Shown one piece after another: positions 21,412 to 30,337 of a stretch of DNA of 64,000 nt. The position numbers and the translations under genes were made by a program. Source of the stretch: Secundilactobacillus paracollinoides DSM 15502 = JCM 11969 (lineage in GTDB: Bacteria; Bacillota; Bacilli; Lactobacillales; Lactobacillaceae); the NCBI RefSeq assembly GCF_001311135.1, contig NZ_BBAG01000001.1:186001-250000 (forward strand). Reading direction: 5' to 3'. The notes beneath the pieces were generated by a model. It was not told where the DNA came from. It saw only the letters and a list, made by a program, of their open reading frames with translations, and did not search any database. The stretch's first letter is position 1. Each line of letters starts with the position of its first letter.

Positions 21412-23763
21412 TTAACTGCTTGCCTTGGCACTCGACTTCGTTGAAGTGGTACCACCAGTGGTTGTTGAACCACCAGTACTTTCAGAAGTGGTGGTTGACG
21501 TCGACGATGACGTTGTCGTTTCCGTGCTGTTACCATCGTTGCCACTACCACTGCCGCTTCCGCCACTAGGTTCTTGCTTGGTTGAAGTTGAAGAACTCGT
21601 GGAGTCAGTTGAACTAGTCGACGACGATGTTGACCGGTTCGTGGTGGCTGCGTTACTTGAACTGGTGCCAGTTGCACTGCTTGCAGAACTGCTATAAGCA
21701 TTCGTTGAGGTGCCACCGTTAGCGCTCGTGGTTGTATCACCAGGATACCCCTGAATATAGTATTCATCGACCCCGTTTCGGGTTGTTTCAACAACGTCGT
21801 TCGGCTTGGTCCAGTCGGTGTTTGAAACGTTCTCGTTTTGTGCGAGATAGGTCATTTCATACTTGTAGATCTCTTGGGCTATCTTGGTTTCATCCTCAGT
21901 CACGTATCCACCCGTGGCAAATTGTTTGTCGTACCCGGTCCAGACAGACAGTGAATAATTCTTGGTGTACCCAGTAAACCATGAATCCATGGTGCTGCTT
22001 GCTGGAACCTTATTCACATAGTCGTCAGGGTAAGCCGTTGTCCCAGTTTTACCAGCTTGGTATAACCCAGAAATTGCGGCTGCCGTTCCTGAACCGTTAG
22101 AGCTATTAATAACACCCTTAAGCATGTTGGTGATCATAAAGGCTGTGGCTGATGACATGGCGCGCTTCCCGGTACTGCCGTAGGAGTGTGACTTGCCATC
22201 CTTGGTGACGACCTTGTTCAGCAAACTTGGCTTGTAGTAGGTCCCACCGTTCGCAAAGGCACTATAACCAGCGGCCTCTTGTTCGGTGGAGATATAAGCC
22301 CCAATCCCGTTTTGCAGGGTCAGTTTGTCCTTAAACGTCATCCCAAGACCACTCAGGAACTTAGTCGCCTTTGTGATCCCAACAGCATCCAGCGTTCGGA
22401 TAGCTGGAATGTTTCGGGATTCAACCAGCGCTTTCCGCATGGTAATGGTGCCTTCATACTTATCATCAAAGTCGTTTAGCTGTTTATCAGTACCAGGATA
22501 GGTGTATGCCGTATCCTTAACTGGTTCATACGTCGGGTATTTAAGGTACTGAATAGCCGGCCCGTAATCCATCAGTGGCTTGATCGTTGACCCACTCGAC
22601 CGGTCAGTTTGGACAGCTCGGTTAAGCCCGAAGCTGACATTACCAGTCTTTCGGCCGCCAATCATGGCGGTCACCTTACCATTGTTAGGATTGATCAGCG
22701 TCGCACCAACTTGGAACTTTTTACTTGGGAAGGCGACGTAGTTGTTGGAGTTGACGATGTTATACAGGTGTTTTTGAGCCGACATATCAAGGTTCGTGTA
22801 GACCCGCAAGCCATCGGTACTAGTGTTATAGCCATCCGCCTTTAATTCTGCGTAGACTTGTTTTAAGTAAGCATCGATATACTTTTGGCTCTTATTCGTG
22901 ACCGTTGTGACCGGATGGGTTTTGGCTAAACCACTTTGCACGCTCGTGGCTTCAGCAGCCTTTGCTTGAGCGGAACTGATCACCTTGTTTTGGGCCATCG
23001 CGGCGAGCACTTGGTTCCGGCGGTATGTCGCGTACTTAGGGTAGCGCGTTGGATCATAGTTTGTCGGACTTTGCGGCATCCCAGCCAACATTGCGAGCTG
23101 CGGCAGCGTTAAGCGGCTGAGTGATTTGCCGTAGTAATATTTAGCGGCGGTCTCCATGCCGTAAACCCCGTTACCCATATAAACCTTGTTAATGTAGAAT
23201 TCTAGGATCTTTGACTTGCTGTACTTTTGGTCAACCTTGATGGCCAACCAAGCTTCCTGGGCTTTCCGTTTTAAAGTTCGGTCAGCATTGGACGTTGAAA
23301 AGACAGACAATTTCACGAGTTGCTGGGTCAGGGTACTCCCACCCTGCATCCCTAATGAAGAGCCGCGGATGTTAGAAAAGGCGGCTTCCACGATACGGAT
23401 CGGGTCAACCCCGTGTTCCTTATAGAAACGACGGTCTTCAATGGAAACAACAGCTTGTTTTAACGTACCAGGGATCTTGCTTGACTTCACGTAGTCACGG
23501 TTTTGAGCACCTAACCGGGAAATAACGTTATTGTCAGCATCGTAGACCTTGGTCGACGTATCACTTGAAAGTTCGGATTCAGTGATGTTAGGCGCGCCTT
23601 GCGCGTAGTAGAAGAATAGTCCAGCGCCTAATAGGATGGCGCCTAAGAATAAGACCAGCAGACTGGTAAATATCGTTCGAAATAAATGACGTTTTCGTTT
23701 GGGCTTGGCATTTTGCTGTCGACGCCCAGAACGCGTCTCATCGTTATTTGAATTACTTGACAT
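21412..23763 (-). CDS. ponA: Class A penicillin-binding protein 1A
   Basis: Bifunctional peptidoglycan synthase: glycan polymerisation plus transpeptidation at the outer face of the membrane. A basic cytoplasmic tail (RRQQNAKPKRKRHLFR) leads into one transmembrane helix at about residues 30-55. The GT51 domain has EDRRFYKEHGVD, GGSTLTQQLVK and KAQEAWLA; the transpeptidase has SSGSTIKP (catalytic serine), SRN and KTGTT. The last 110 residues are a low-complexity Ser/Thr/Gly tail, common in lactobacillar PBP1A and probably wall-spanning. 783 residues, frame intact. It follows recU by 24 bases, the standard Firmicute pairing. GpsB, its partner in cell-cycle control, is encoded 2 kb away. Confidence 0.96.
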   Translation of the reverse strand: MSSNSNNDETRSGRRQQNAKPKRKRHLFRTIFTSLLVLFLGAILLGAGLFFYYAQGAPNITESELSSDTSTKVYDADNNVISRLGAQNRDYVKSSKIPGTLKQAVVSIEDRRFYKEHGVDPIRIVEAAFSNIRGSSLGMQGGSTLTQQLVKLSVFSTSNADRTLKRKAQEAWLAIKVDQKYSKSKILEFYINKVYMGNGVYGMETAAKYYYGKSLSRLTLPQLAMLAGMPQSPTNYDPTRYPKYATYRRNQVLAAMAQNKVISSAQAKAAEATSVQSGLAKTHPVTTVTNKSQKYIDAYLKQVYAELKADGYNTSTDGLRVYTNLDMSAQKHLYNIVNSNNYVAFPSKKFQVGATLINPNNGKVTAMIGGRKTGNVSFGLNRAVQTDRSSGSTIKPLMDYGPAIQYLKYPTYEPVKDTAYTYPGTDKQLNDFDDKYEGTITMRKALVESRNIPAIRTLDAVGITKATKFLSGLGMTFKDKLTLQNGIGAYISTEQEAAGYSAFANGGTYYKPSLLNKVVTKDGKSHSYGSTGKRAMSSATAFMITNMLKGVINSSNGSGTAAAISGLYQAGKTGTTAYPDDYVNKVPASSTMDSWFTGYTKNYSLSVWTGYDKQFATGGYVTEDETKIAQEIYKYEMTYLAQNENVSNTDWTKPNDVVETTRNGVDEYYIQGYPGDTTTSANGGTSTNAYSSSASSATGTSSSNAATTNRSTSSSTSSTDSTSSSTSTKQEPSGGSGSGSGNDGNSTETTTSSSTSTTTSESTGGSTTTGGTTSTKSSAKASS

Positions 23764-23787
23764 AGGTAAGCTCCTTTGATTAAGGCG

Positions 23788-24390
23788 TTAAATAATGTGA
23801 TCAACCGCATCGAGATAGGGAATAATTGGGTTGAGTCGGTAGTGGATCGGCAGCGCAATGTCGTCAAATACTTTAAGGGGTATCGATTTGTGTCCCGTAT
23901 CCTGGTGATCCCAGTAGGTGATGAGATCCGTAGCCTTTAATAAGTATAGCTGATCTAATTTAACAAACTTAATCAGACCAAAACAAATGCCGCCTTGTTT
24001 TAAACAACTTCTCATGTGCTCAATCTGGTGTTTATGGAAGTTATCTAGTGGAAAGCGGGTCGTTTCCTGGGTTTCCTTGGCATCAAAATCGACGTATCTG
24101 CCACGATAGATACCGTTGTAGTCCGTGGTGGAAGCTTGCCGAAAGTAGGCTTCCCGAATAACTGCGGCGGAACGTTTGGGGTAATCGACTTTGACGATTT
24201 GAATGGGGGTCGGCTTTTTATGAATGACAGCAATATCGTTAGCCAGGTAGTATTGATTGCTCTCATTAAGCTCCTGTTCTAAAGTCATCCCTCGGCCGCC
24301 ATAGGTGGTCAGCTTTAACTTTTGGTTGGGTTGCTGACCTGGCGAGAAGCACGCGCCGTTCGGATAATGAATTGTCACAGACCGGATCAT
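23788..24390 (-). CDS. recU: Holliday junction resolvase RecU
   Basis: Dimeric nuclease that cleaves four-way junctions in recombination and chromosome segregation. The family core is visible: GRGMTLEQELNESNQYYL, the nuclease motif VDYPKRSAAVIREAYFRQASTTDYNGIYRG with acidic residues, YVDFDAKETQ (catalytic Asp and Glu of the PD-ExK type) and FPLDNFHKHQIEHM. 200 residues, full length. The ATG lies almost against an AAGAG sequence; an in-frame GTG 12 bases downstream (MTIHYPNG) is also plausible and closer to relatives. First gene of the recU-ponA pair, frame intact. Confidence 0.95.
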   Translation of the reverse strand: MIRSVTIHYPNGACFSPGQQPNQKLKLTTYGGRGMTLEQELNESNQYYLANDIAVIHKKPTPIQIVKVDYPKRSAAVIREAYFRQASTTDYNGIYRGRYVDFDAKETQETTRFPLDNFHKHQIEHMRSCLKQGGICFGLIKFVKLDQLYLLKATDLITYWDHQDTGHKSIPLKVFDDIALPIHYRLNPIIPYLDAVDHII

Positions 24391-24478
24391 CTCTTTTCGT
24401 TATGAATTCGTCGAAACTATGTTAACCCAGTTAGTGTTATTATACCAAGGGACACGTTTTCAATAAACAAGTAAATGC

Positions 24479-24498
24479 AAAAAACCCGTGATAACGGG
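24479..24498 (-). terminator. Minus-strand terminator or attenuator before recU
   Basis: On the minus strand CCCGTTATCACGGG is followed by TTTTTTGC, 90 bases before the recU start. No leftward gene ends here, so it either stops a leftward transcript from the repeat region or attenuates recU. Confidence 0.5.
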
Positions 24499-24707
24499 CT
24501 TAGTTCTTTAAAAATCATCGAACACTTGTATGGGAAATGTCCGAATATGGGACAATTGCCGATGCTTTTAAAGTTGGGTTAAGGTGTGCAAGCGTATGAT
24601 ACGGTTATGTCTGCCGTTTTTCAAGTAGCTGATTGGCATCACTGCACAAGTTTAATGAAATTAAGCTATATTTTCGTCTGTATATAGTGAAAGCAATTGG
24701 TCTCAAA

Positions 24708-25206
24708 GGTTCTTTTCAATTTTAGGAGGGAACTTAAATAGTGCTATTATGCCGCTTTGTTGTACAGTTCGGCCCTGTAGGTTGAGTTGGAGTCGATCGC
24801 GGTCTGCACTGCGGAACGGTTCCACTACGTTACGATATTTGTAATCGTTATCTTAGATGTCAAGGCTTCATAAATGGTGTCATGAAACCTGTTAGTCAGT
24901 TGTTATCTGTGACTAGAACATGGTAAGAAGCACACCTATTAACGGTCTGGTTAGCAGTCGAGGGCGAATTCTCCGCAAACTGGTTTTAACGCAATTGTGA
25001 TGCTTAACCAGTGATAAAAAGGGAGCTCAACGTCAGTGGAATGCAGCAATTTGGCACGGAGCTGTGGTGTCGATATCAGTTAGCGACCGTACTTTGGTCG
25101 GTTACTGATATGCGAGACGATTGAGATCCACTCGAGAGCCACGCAGTGGAAATCGAGTTAGCTCAATCGCGAGCCACCACACGGAGTGCCAAATTGCGGA
25201 ATGCAA
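24708..25206 (+). repeat. Dispersed 500-bp repeat, copy 1
   Basis: Homologous along its length, in inverted orientation, to a segment near 31.05-31.63 kb. Shared landmarks include ATGCCGC, GTTCGGCCCTG, AGCAGTCGAG, CTCAACGTCAGTGGAATGCA and the whole structured core at the end. Identity is high in the last 170 bases and drifts in the rest. It contains no open frame shared by the two copies. Confidence 0.75.
25038..25204 (+). ncRNA. Structured three-way-junction element, copy 1 (candidate RNA)
   Basis: An outer 12-bp perfect stem (GCAATTTGGCAC with GTGCCAAATTGC, 25046-25057 and 25186-25197) is followed by TGTGGTG with CACCACA. Inside are two hairpins: arm 1 at 25073-25111 (ATATCAGT with ACTGATAT, then CGACC with GGTCG) and arm 2 at 25120-25167 (ATTGAG with CTCAAT, ACTCGA with TCGAGT, CCAC with GTGG). 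Compared with copy 2, three base pairs change on both sides and two changes are G-U compatible only in this orientation, so I infer an RNA read on this strand. No known RNA family is recognised; a DNA cruciform element is the alternative. Confidence 0.45.
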
Positions 25207-25278
25207 CGGATTTTTACCCAATATTTTTACCCAAAAACAAGTGTGGATCATCCATTCAATAAAGGAGGACGTGCAGAC

Positions 25279-25851
25279 ATGGCACAACGACTATGGATCA
25301 CTGGCTATCGGTCATATGAATTAGGCTTATTCTCAGAAACTGAGCCGAAGTATCAAGTGATCGACTATGCGCTGACTAAGCTGATCACGCAAGCAATTGA
25401 AGACGGCACGACTTGGGTCATCACTGGGGGCCAGCTTGGCATTGAACAGATGGCAGCGAAGGCGGCCATTTCGTTAAAGCCAGATTATCCTGAACTTAAC
25501 GTTGCATTAATGATGCCATTTGCGCATTTCGGCAATCAATGGAAACCGGATAACCAGGAAAAACTGGCGGATCTAAAGGAACAGGTGGACTTTCAAGCCC
25601 CCGTCAGTGATCAGGATTACACGTCGCCACAACAATTAAGAAATTATCAAAATTTCATGCTGACCCACACTGATGGGGCACTTTTAGTATATGATGTAGA
25701 CAACGAGGGCAAATCGCGGTACGATTATGATGCGATTATGCATTGGCAAGAAAACCATACCTATCCGTTGCAGCTGGTTGATTTCGACCAATTGCAAGAG
25801 TATTCGTATGAATTTCAAGAAAATTCAAAAAAAGGTTTCAATCTCGACTAA
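25279..25851 (+). CDS. ypsA: YpsA family protein (DUF1273)
   Basis: Member of the SLOG-superfamily DUF1273 group. Bacillus and Staphylococcus YpsA affects cell division and oxidative stress, possibly by binding a nucleotide such as NAD or ADP-ribose, but the biochemical role is unsettled. The N-terminal LWITGYRSYELGLF and the glycine-rich TGGQLGIEQMAAKAA form the predicted ligand pocket, and MMPFAHFGNQWKPDNQEKL is characteristic. The ATG lies nine bases after AAAGGAGG, giving 190 residues; the longer upstream frame runs through the repeat and is rejected. First of the ypsA-gpsB-rnpB-ypsC block. Confidence 0.93.
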   Translation: MAQRLWITGYRSYELGLFSETEPKYQVIDYALTKLITQAIEDGTTWVITGGQLGIEQMAAKAAISLKPDYPELNVALMMPFAHFGNQWKPDNQEKLADLKEQVDFQAPVSDQDYTSPQQLRNYQNFMLTHTDGALLVYDVDNEGKSRYDYDAIMHWQENHTYPLQLVDFDQLQEYSYEFQENSKKGFNLD

Positions 25852-25904
25852 TTTTTGGTATCATCTTAAATGTTGGTGTTGAATAAATGATGAGGTGTAT
25901 TTAA

Positions 25905-26258
25905 ATGGCAACGATCAATTTTACTCCCAAGGACATTTTACAAAAAGAATTCCGTCAGAAGATGCGGGGCTATGACCCAGCTGATGTTGATAGTTTCTTG
26001 GATAATGTCATCAAAGACTACGAAGCGTTTACGAAGGAGAATCAACACCTCCAAGACGAAAACGAACGTTTGTTAGCCAAGGTAGATGAGCTGACGAAAC
26101 AGATTTCTGTTGGTGGCGGTCAGCAAACGGTTCAAACGAGTCAACCGGCAAGTAATGTGACTAATATGGATATCCTGAAGCGCTTATCAAACCTGGAACG
26201 TCATGTGTTTGGTTCCCAACTGGATTCCAGTAATAGTAACACGTCACACCGGCTCTAA
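25905..26258 (+). CDS. gpsB: Cell division regulator GpsB
   Basis: DivIVA-like cytoplasmic membrane-associated adaptor that shuttles penicillin-binding proteins between sidewall and septum. The N-terminal dimer ([20 protein letters not shown], then [16 protein letters not shown]) includes the RGYD membrane-loop and groove that binds PBP1A tails. A coiled coil spans about residues 30-70, followed by a linker and the C-terminal trimerisation helix ([17 protein letters not shown]). 117 residues, normal. It starts 53 bases after ypsA with a GAGGTG site. Its likely client ponA, with an arginine-rich cytoplasmic tail, is encoded just upstream on the other strand. Confidence 0.95.
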   Translation: MATINFTPKDILQKEFRQKMRGYDPADVDSFLDNVIKDYEAFTKENQHLQDENERLLAKVDELTKQISVGGGQQTVQTSQPASNVTNMDILKRLSNLERHVFGSQLDSSNSNTSHRL

Positions 26259-26274
26259 TATAAGTTAACATTTT

Positions 26275-26667
26275 TTGTAAATCGTGGGTAATCGCGGTCG
26301 GCTTAAGTCGGCTGAGGAAAGTCCATGCTCGCACAGGCTGCGATGCCTGTAGTGTTCGTGCTCGGTGAAAAAATAAGCCGGGGGACTTCGCAAGAAGTTA
26401 CGGCGGGGAAAAGCGCTAAGGTTTCGGCTATGCGTTAATACCTCTGAAAGTGCCACAGCGACGATGACGCTATTGGAAACGGTAGTGGTGGAACGTGGTA
26501 AACCCCTCGAGCGGGCAACCCAAACTACGGTAGGGGCGCTTCACACACGGAAATGAACTAAGTTGTGGGGGGAGAGTTTTTAACTCTCGAGATAGATGAT
26601 TACCGCTTGACCTAACTGTCCCTGGCATTAGGTGAAGTACGGAACATGGCTTACAGCGATTTACAAA
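26275..26667 (+). ncRNA. rnpB: RNase P RNA, Bacillus type B
   Basis: Catalytic RNA that removes the 5' leader from tRNA precursors. The ends TGTAAATCG and CGATTTACA form helix P1. Internal signatures are unmistakable: GAGGAAAGTCCATGCTCGCAC, TAGTGTTCGTGC, GAAAGTGCCACAG, GGTAAACCCCTCGAGCG and AGATAGATGATTACCGC, with the final AACATGGCTTACAG. Length near 393 bases is usual for the type B RNA of lactobacilli. Its place between gpsB and rlmL is conserved in Firmicutes. Confidence 0.97.
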
Positions 26668-26675
26668 TCAGGATT

Positions 26676-26701
26676 GTGGGCGCTTAGGCGTCCACTTTTT
26701 T
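26676..26701 (+). terminator. Terminator of rnpB
   Basis: GTGGGCGC and GCGTCCAC pair around TTAG and a run of seven T follows. Confidence 0.85.
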
Positions 26702-26823
26702 TATGGCTATAAATTGAGGATCGTGATGAATAAGGCTGTTTGATCTCGCCAGCACCTGATTTCGAGCGGTCTCGCTTTAAAAACAGAACTGTCGCACCGA
26801 AAACAAAGGAATAGGAGCACAAC

Positions 26824-27963
26824 ATGAATAACGAAGAAATGAACCTCTACGCAGCAACTGCCAGTGGTATTGAAGCCATTGCGGGACAGGAACTGCGGGA
26901 CATGGGTTACGATGTCCAGGTTGAAAACGGCCGGGTAGCGTTTAAAGGGAACATGCACGATATCTTACGCACTAATTTGTGGCTGCGGACAGCAGACCGC
27001 ATCAAAATTATATTAATTCAGTTTCCAGCCAAAACTTTTGATGATATTTTTGACACAGTTAGTGCAATGTCATGGGATCAATGGCTCCCTATGGATGCCA
27101 AATTTCCCGTTAATGGCCGTTCAAAAAATTCAAAGTTGTTTAGTGTATCCGATATTCAGGCGGTGACGAAAAAAGCAATTGTCAGTCAAATGACTGAGGC
27201 CTACCATCGTAAAACACGTTTTCCAGAAACGGGCGCACTCTTCCCACTTGAAATTGCGTTAGACAAGGATGTTGCCACGCTGACACTCGATACGACCGGT
27301 GATAGTTTATTCAAACGTGGTTACCGACAGGAAAAAGGGGATGCGCCGTTGAAGGAAAACTTTGCGGCCGCCTTGATTAAATTAACGACATGGCGCCCGG
27401 ATATGCCATTTGTCGACCCAATGTGTGGTTCCGGTACCATTCCAATTGAAACTGCGCTCATTGGCAGAAATATTGCGCCTGGACTCAACCGGCACGTGGT
27501 CTGTGAAGACTGGCATCCTGACTATCGTAAAATGGCAGATACCTTGAAGGAAGAAGCTCGGGCTGCACAGACTGACCCAGTCCTTGATATTACAGGGTAC
27601 GATATTGATGGGTCAATGATCGATATTGCAAAGTTAAACGCTAATGGTGCCGGTGTTCTTCACGATATCCAGTTCAAGCAGCTGGCAGTAAAAGACTTTA
27701 CGACGGATCAAGAAAACGGCGTCATGATTGCTAACCCGCCTTACGGGAAGCGGATGGGGGACCAAAAGAGTGTCCGCCAGATCTATAAGCAAATGGGGCA
27801 AGTCTTTAAGCCAATGACAACGTGGTCGAAGTACATTCTGACTGCTGATCTATCATTTGAGTCCTTCTATGGCGAGAAGGCGACCAAGCGTCGAAAACTC
27901 TATAACGGGGCACTCAGAACCGATTACTTCCAATATTGGGGTCATCAGAACCGCCAGCATTAA
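26824..27963 (+). CDS. rlmL: 23S rRNA guanine-N2 methyltransferase (RlmL/YpsC)
   Basis: SAM-dependent methyltransferase with a THUMP RNA-binding domain (about residues 1-155) followed by a UPF0020 Rossmann-fold catalytic domain. DPMCGSGTIPIETALIGRN near residue 198 binds SAM and NPPYGKRMGD near 305 is the target-base motif, as in N2-guanine methyltransferases acting on 23S rRNA. 379 residues, matching Bacillus YpsC; only the N-terminal half of E. coli RlmL is present. The ATG follows AGGAG by eight bases. Frame intact, with its own terminator downstream. The exact nucleotide methylated is inferred from the family. Confidence 0.93.
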   Translation: MNNEEMNLYAATASGIEAIAGQELRDMGYDVQVENGRVAFKGNMHDILRTNLWLRTADRIKIILIQFPAKTFDDIFDTVSAMSWDQWLPMDAKFPVNGRSKNSKLFSVSDIQAVTKKAIVSQMTEAYHRKTRFPETGALFPLEIALDKDVATLTLDTTGDSLFKRGYRQEKGDAPLKENFAAALIKLTTWRPDMPFVDPMCGSGTIPIETALIGRNIAPGLNRHVVCEDWHPDYRKMADTLKEEARAAQTDPVLDITGYDIDGSMIDIAKLNANGAGVLHDIQFKQLAVKDFTTDQENGVMIANPPYGKRMGDQKSVRQIYKQMGQVFKPMTTWSKYILTADLSFESFYGEKATKRRKLYNGALRTDYFQYWGHQNRQH

Positions 27964-27981
27964 TATCAACTAGAATAAACG

Positions 27982-28028
27982 GGTGTCAGCTTAATGACCA
28001 AAATGGGTGTTGAGCTGACACCTTTTTT
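27982..28028 (+). terminator. Terminator of rlmL
   Basis: GGTGTCAGCT pairs with AGCTGACACC and a run of six T follows. Confidence 0.9.
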
Positions 28029-28354
28029 GTGTTGACTGCATTTTAGTGTCCATTGAAGGACAATCATTAGAGAAAGGTCAGTCATGTAACCTCGAAATAC
28101 AACTGCATCATAGAGCCGATACTGTTAAGACGGGCGCTTGACTAGCAATAATGAAATTTATGTCACATCATAGATATGACATAAAACGTGCCATTGCGTT
28201 GAACAAGTCTCAAAATTTTTTAATCATTTTTTAACGTCGTAAATTGGTATAGTAAGCGGTTTCCTTATCTCCTAAGGCAACCTGACATCTCACTAAAGTA
28301 GTGGTTCTCTCTCATAAATGATGTTAGACTTTATAACATTAACGAGAGGAAGTG
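28029..28354. other. Intergenic region before amtB
   Basis: No gene is seen. It holds a 29-bp palindrome near its middle and an AT-rich stretch with TATAGT about 100 bases before amtB that could be its promoter, although no convincing -35 is visible. Confidence 0.5.
28157..28185. promoter_or_regulatory. 29-bp palindromic operator candidate upstream of amtB
   Basis: TTTATGTCACATC and GATATGACATAAA are inverted repeats with one mismatch and a three-base centre. The halves resemble the GlnR half-site TGTNA, but they are 11 bases apart, not the seven of the GlnR/TnrA consensus. A nitrogen-responsive regulator is a guess from the neighbour gene. Confidence 0.5.
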
Positions 28355-29679
28355 ATGCTGTTGAATTTAGCCAACGTAGCATTCATGATCTTAGCAACCA
28401 TCTTAGTCCTGTTTATGACCCCGGGATTAGCCTTCTTTTATGGCGGGTTAGTCTCGAAACGAAACGTGGTCAACACGATGTTATCCGTGTACATGCTGAC
28501 TGGGGTGGCCATTCTGCTATGGATCATTATTGGGTACAGTCTATCGTTTGAAGGGAATCTTGGCGGCTTTATCGGCTCAGCGTCTCACATCTTCATGCAT
28601 GGCGTCAATATGTCGCGATTGACGGCAACTAAAATTCCAACTGGCCTCTATGCCATCTTTCAAATGATGTTTGCCGTCATTACACCAGCGCTGTTCGTTG
28701 GCGCCGTTGTCGGTAGGATCAGATTCCGGTTTTTGTTGGTATTCGTTTGTCTATGGTCGATTTTGATCTATTATCCCATGGTCCACATGGTCTGGAGTCC
28801 CAACGGGTTATTAGCCCGCCTAGGAACCGTCGATTTTGCCGGTGGGACGGTCGTTCATATCAACGCTGGGATCACCGCCTTTGTTCTGTCAGCCTTTTTA
28901 GGTAAACGGATCCACTACGGCGATATTCCGCATACCCATTACAACCTGCCATGGGTGCTTTTAGGAACCGCGATTCTTTGGATCGGCTGGTATGGGTTCA
29001 ATGCGGGGTCAGCATTGGGTGTCAACGGAGTGGCCGTTCAAGCCATGTTGACGTCAACGGTTGCCGCAGCGACAGCCATGGTAAGTTGGATGTTTCTCGA
29101 CATGTTCACGAAGAACGGCAAGCCAACCTTGGTCGGCGTCTGCACGGGAACCCTATGCGGCCTGGTTGCAATTACACCGGGAGCAGGCTACGTGACGATT
29201 ACCGGAGCTTCTTCATTGGGCTGGCTGGCACACTGGCGAGTTACTTTTTCGTCAACGTTTTAAAGGATCGCATTGGTGTCGATGATGCCTTAGATGCGTT
29301 TGGGTGTCACGGTGTGAGCGGAATCGTCGGTAGTATTCTAACCGGACTGTTTGCGACCAAAACTGTCAACGGCAGTTTGCCAGAAAATGGCCTTTTCTAT
29401 GGTGGCGGTTGGCATATGTTCTTGGTCCAACTGGCAGCGACGTTTGGCACGATCATCTTTGTTGCCATCATGGGCAGCATTATCATTAAAGTGATGCAGC
29501 TGTTCATGCCCATGCGAGTCGATCGGCGCGAAGAAGAGCTGGGCCTTGATATGGGCGAGCACGGTGAAGAAGCCGATTACGCGGTTGAGTTTAGCCGGGA
29601 TCTCGACCGGTACCGGTCTGATATGAACCAGTACTCTTCTGAATTCCAAGGCCAAACTGCTAAACTTGGTAAAAAATAA
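28355..29679 (+). CDS. amtB: Ammonium transporter AmtB, one frameshift
   Basis: Eleven-helix trimeric channel for ammonium uptake in the cytoplasmic membrane. The N-terminal TPGLAFFYGGLVSKRNVVNTML contains the family signature, DFAGGTVVHINAG the conserved pore Asp and His, WIGWYGFNAGSAL the second signature, and DALDAFGCHGVSGIVGSI the second pore histidine. The frame is lost near 29203; one extra T (GCTTCTTC to GCTTTCTTC) joins TITGA to FFIGLAGTLASYFF. Repaired length is about 442 residues. I prefer the ATG four bases after AGAGGA; the TTG two codons later is possible. No glnK gene follows, so its usual PII partner is not linked. Confidence 0.92.
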
Positions 29680-29737
29680 CGATTGCATTAACATTCTCTC
29701 GGAAATGCTCGGGTATCTCAAAATAAATGGTCTGAAA

Positions 29738-29790
29738 ACAAAAAGCGTTGCTTGGATTTGTTATACTAAATCCAAGCAACGCTTTTATAT
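29738..29790. terminator. Strong hairpin terminator after amtB
   Basis: AAAAGCGTTGCTTGGATTT and AAATCCAAGCAACGCTTTT pair perfectly around a seven-base loop. It is symmetric, so it can act on both strands. Confidence 0.85.
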
Positions 29791-29809
29791 TTAAATTGAG
29801 GTGGATAAA

Positions 29810-30337
29810 ATGCCATTAGATCGAACAGAACCCGTTGAACTCGTCAATATGTGTATGGTGATCAATGAAGACACGCAGGAGGTCCTTGTGGAAGACAAAA
29901 CCGACGTGGATTGGAAATTTGGTCATTCCTTTCCCGGCGGCCACGTTGAACCTGGTGAACCCTTGGCGACCGCAATGGCGCGCGAAGTATTTGAAGAAAC
30001 TGGGTTGACTGTTAGTCAGCTAGAATCCTGCGGCACCGTTGAGTGGTTTGACACGCAAGACCACTATCGCAAAATCGGTTTCTTGTATCGCACAAGTCAG
30101 TTTTCCGGTCAGCTGAAACAAGGCGATGAAGGCCGCATCCTTTGGTACCCACTGGCGGACCTCAACCGTGCCAATACAGCGGAGAGTTTTATGGAAATGC
30201 TGGCCATTTTTACGAAACAAACAACGGTGGATGCTGTGTCATTTGAAATGAACGGCAGTTTAACGCTAACCCCCGATGAGGCAACGACAAGTAAGTCCCA
30301 GACACTGTGGGTCACGATGCCCGGCCACAGGGAGTGA
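29810..30337 (+). CDS. NUDIX hydrolase (8-oxo-dGTP diphosphatase-like)
   Basis: NUDIX pyrophosphohydrolase; relatives in lactobacilli are annotated as mutator or 8-oxo-dGTP diphosphatases. The NUDIX box reads GGHVEPGEPLATAMAREVFEETG and then L, preceded by FPGGH; the other conserved part is EGRILWYPLADL. The ATG nine bases inside the longest frame follows GAGGTGG and is the likely start. The last 20 residues are probably not real: the frame crosses the convergent CPBP gene for 229 bases. If one C is restored to the CCCCC run at 30270-30274, this protein stops at 30279 after SLTLTPR. Substrate not determinable. Confidence 0.82.
   Translation: MPLDRTEPVELVNMCMVINEDTQEVLVEDKTDVDWKFGHSFPGGHVEPGEPLATAMAREVFEETGLTVSQLESCGTVEWFDTQDHYRKIGFLYRTSQFSGQLKQGDEGRILWYPLADLNRANTAESFMEMLAIFTKQTTVDAVSFEMNGSLTLTPDEATTSKSQTLWVTMPGHRE

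Larger units (their letters stand above)
24391..25278. other. Long divergent region between recU and ypsA
   Basis: Contains a minus-strand hairpin terminator near the recU start, a roughly 500-bp dispersed repeat with a structured core, and the strong AAAGGAGG site of ypsA. I see no protein-coding gene: the short frames here are poor in start signals and not conserved between the two repeat copies. Confidence 0.6.

Noticed and set aside
21425-21697. 90-codon Val/Leu/Pro-rich frame antisense to ponA
   Set aside because: It is the reverse reading of the Ser/Thr-rich PBP1A tail; such low-complexity antisense frames are expected by chance.
24836-24850. TGTAATCGTTATCT as a cre site
   Set aside because: It lies inside the dispersed repeat, is not conserved in copy 2 and has no gene promoter beside it.
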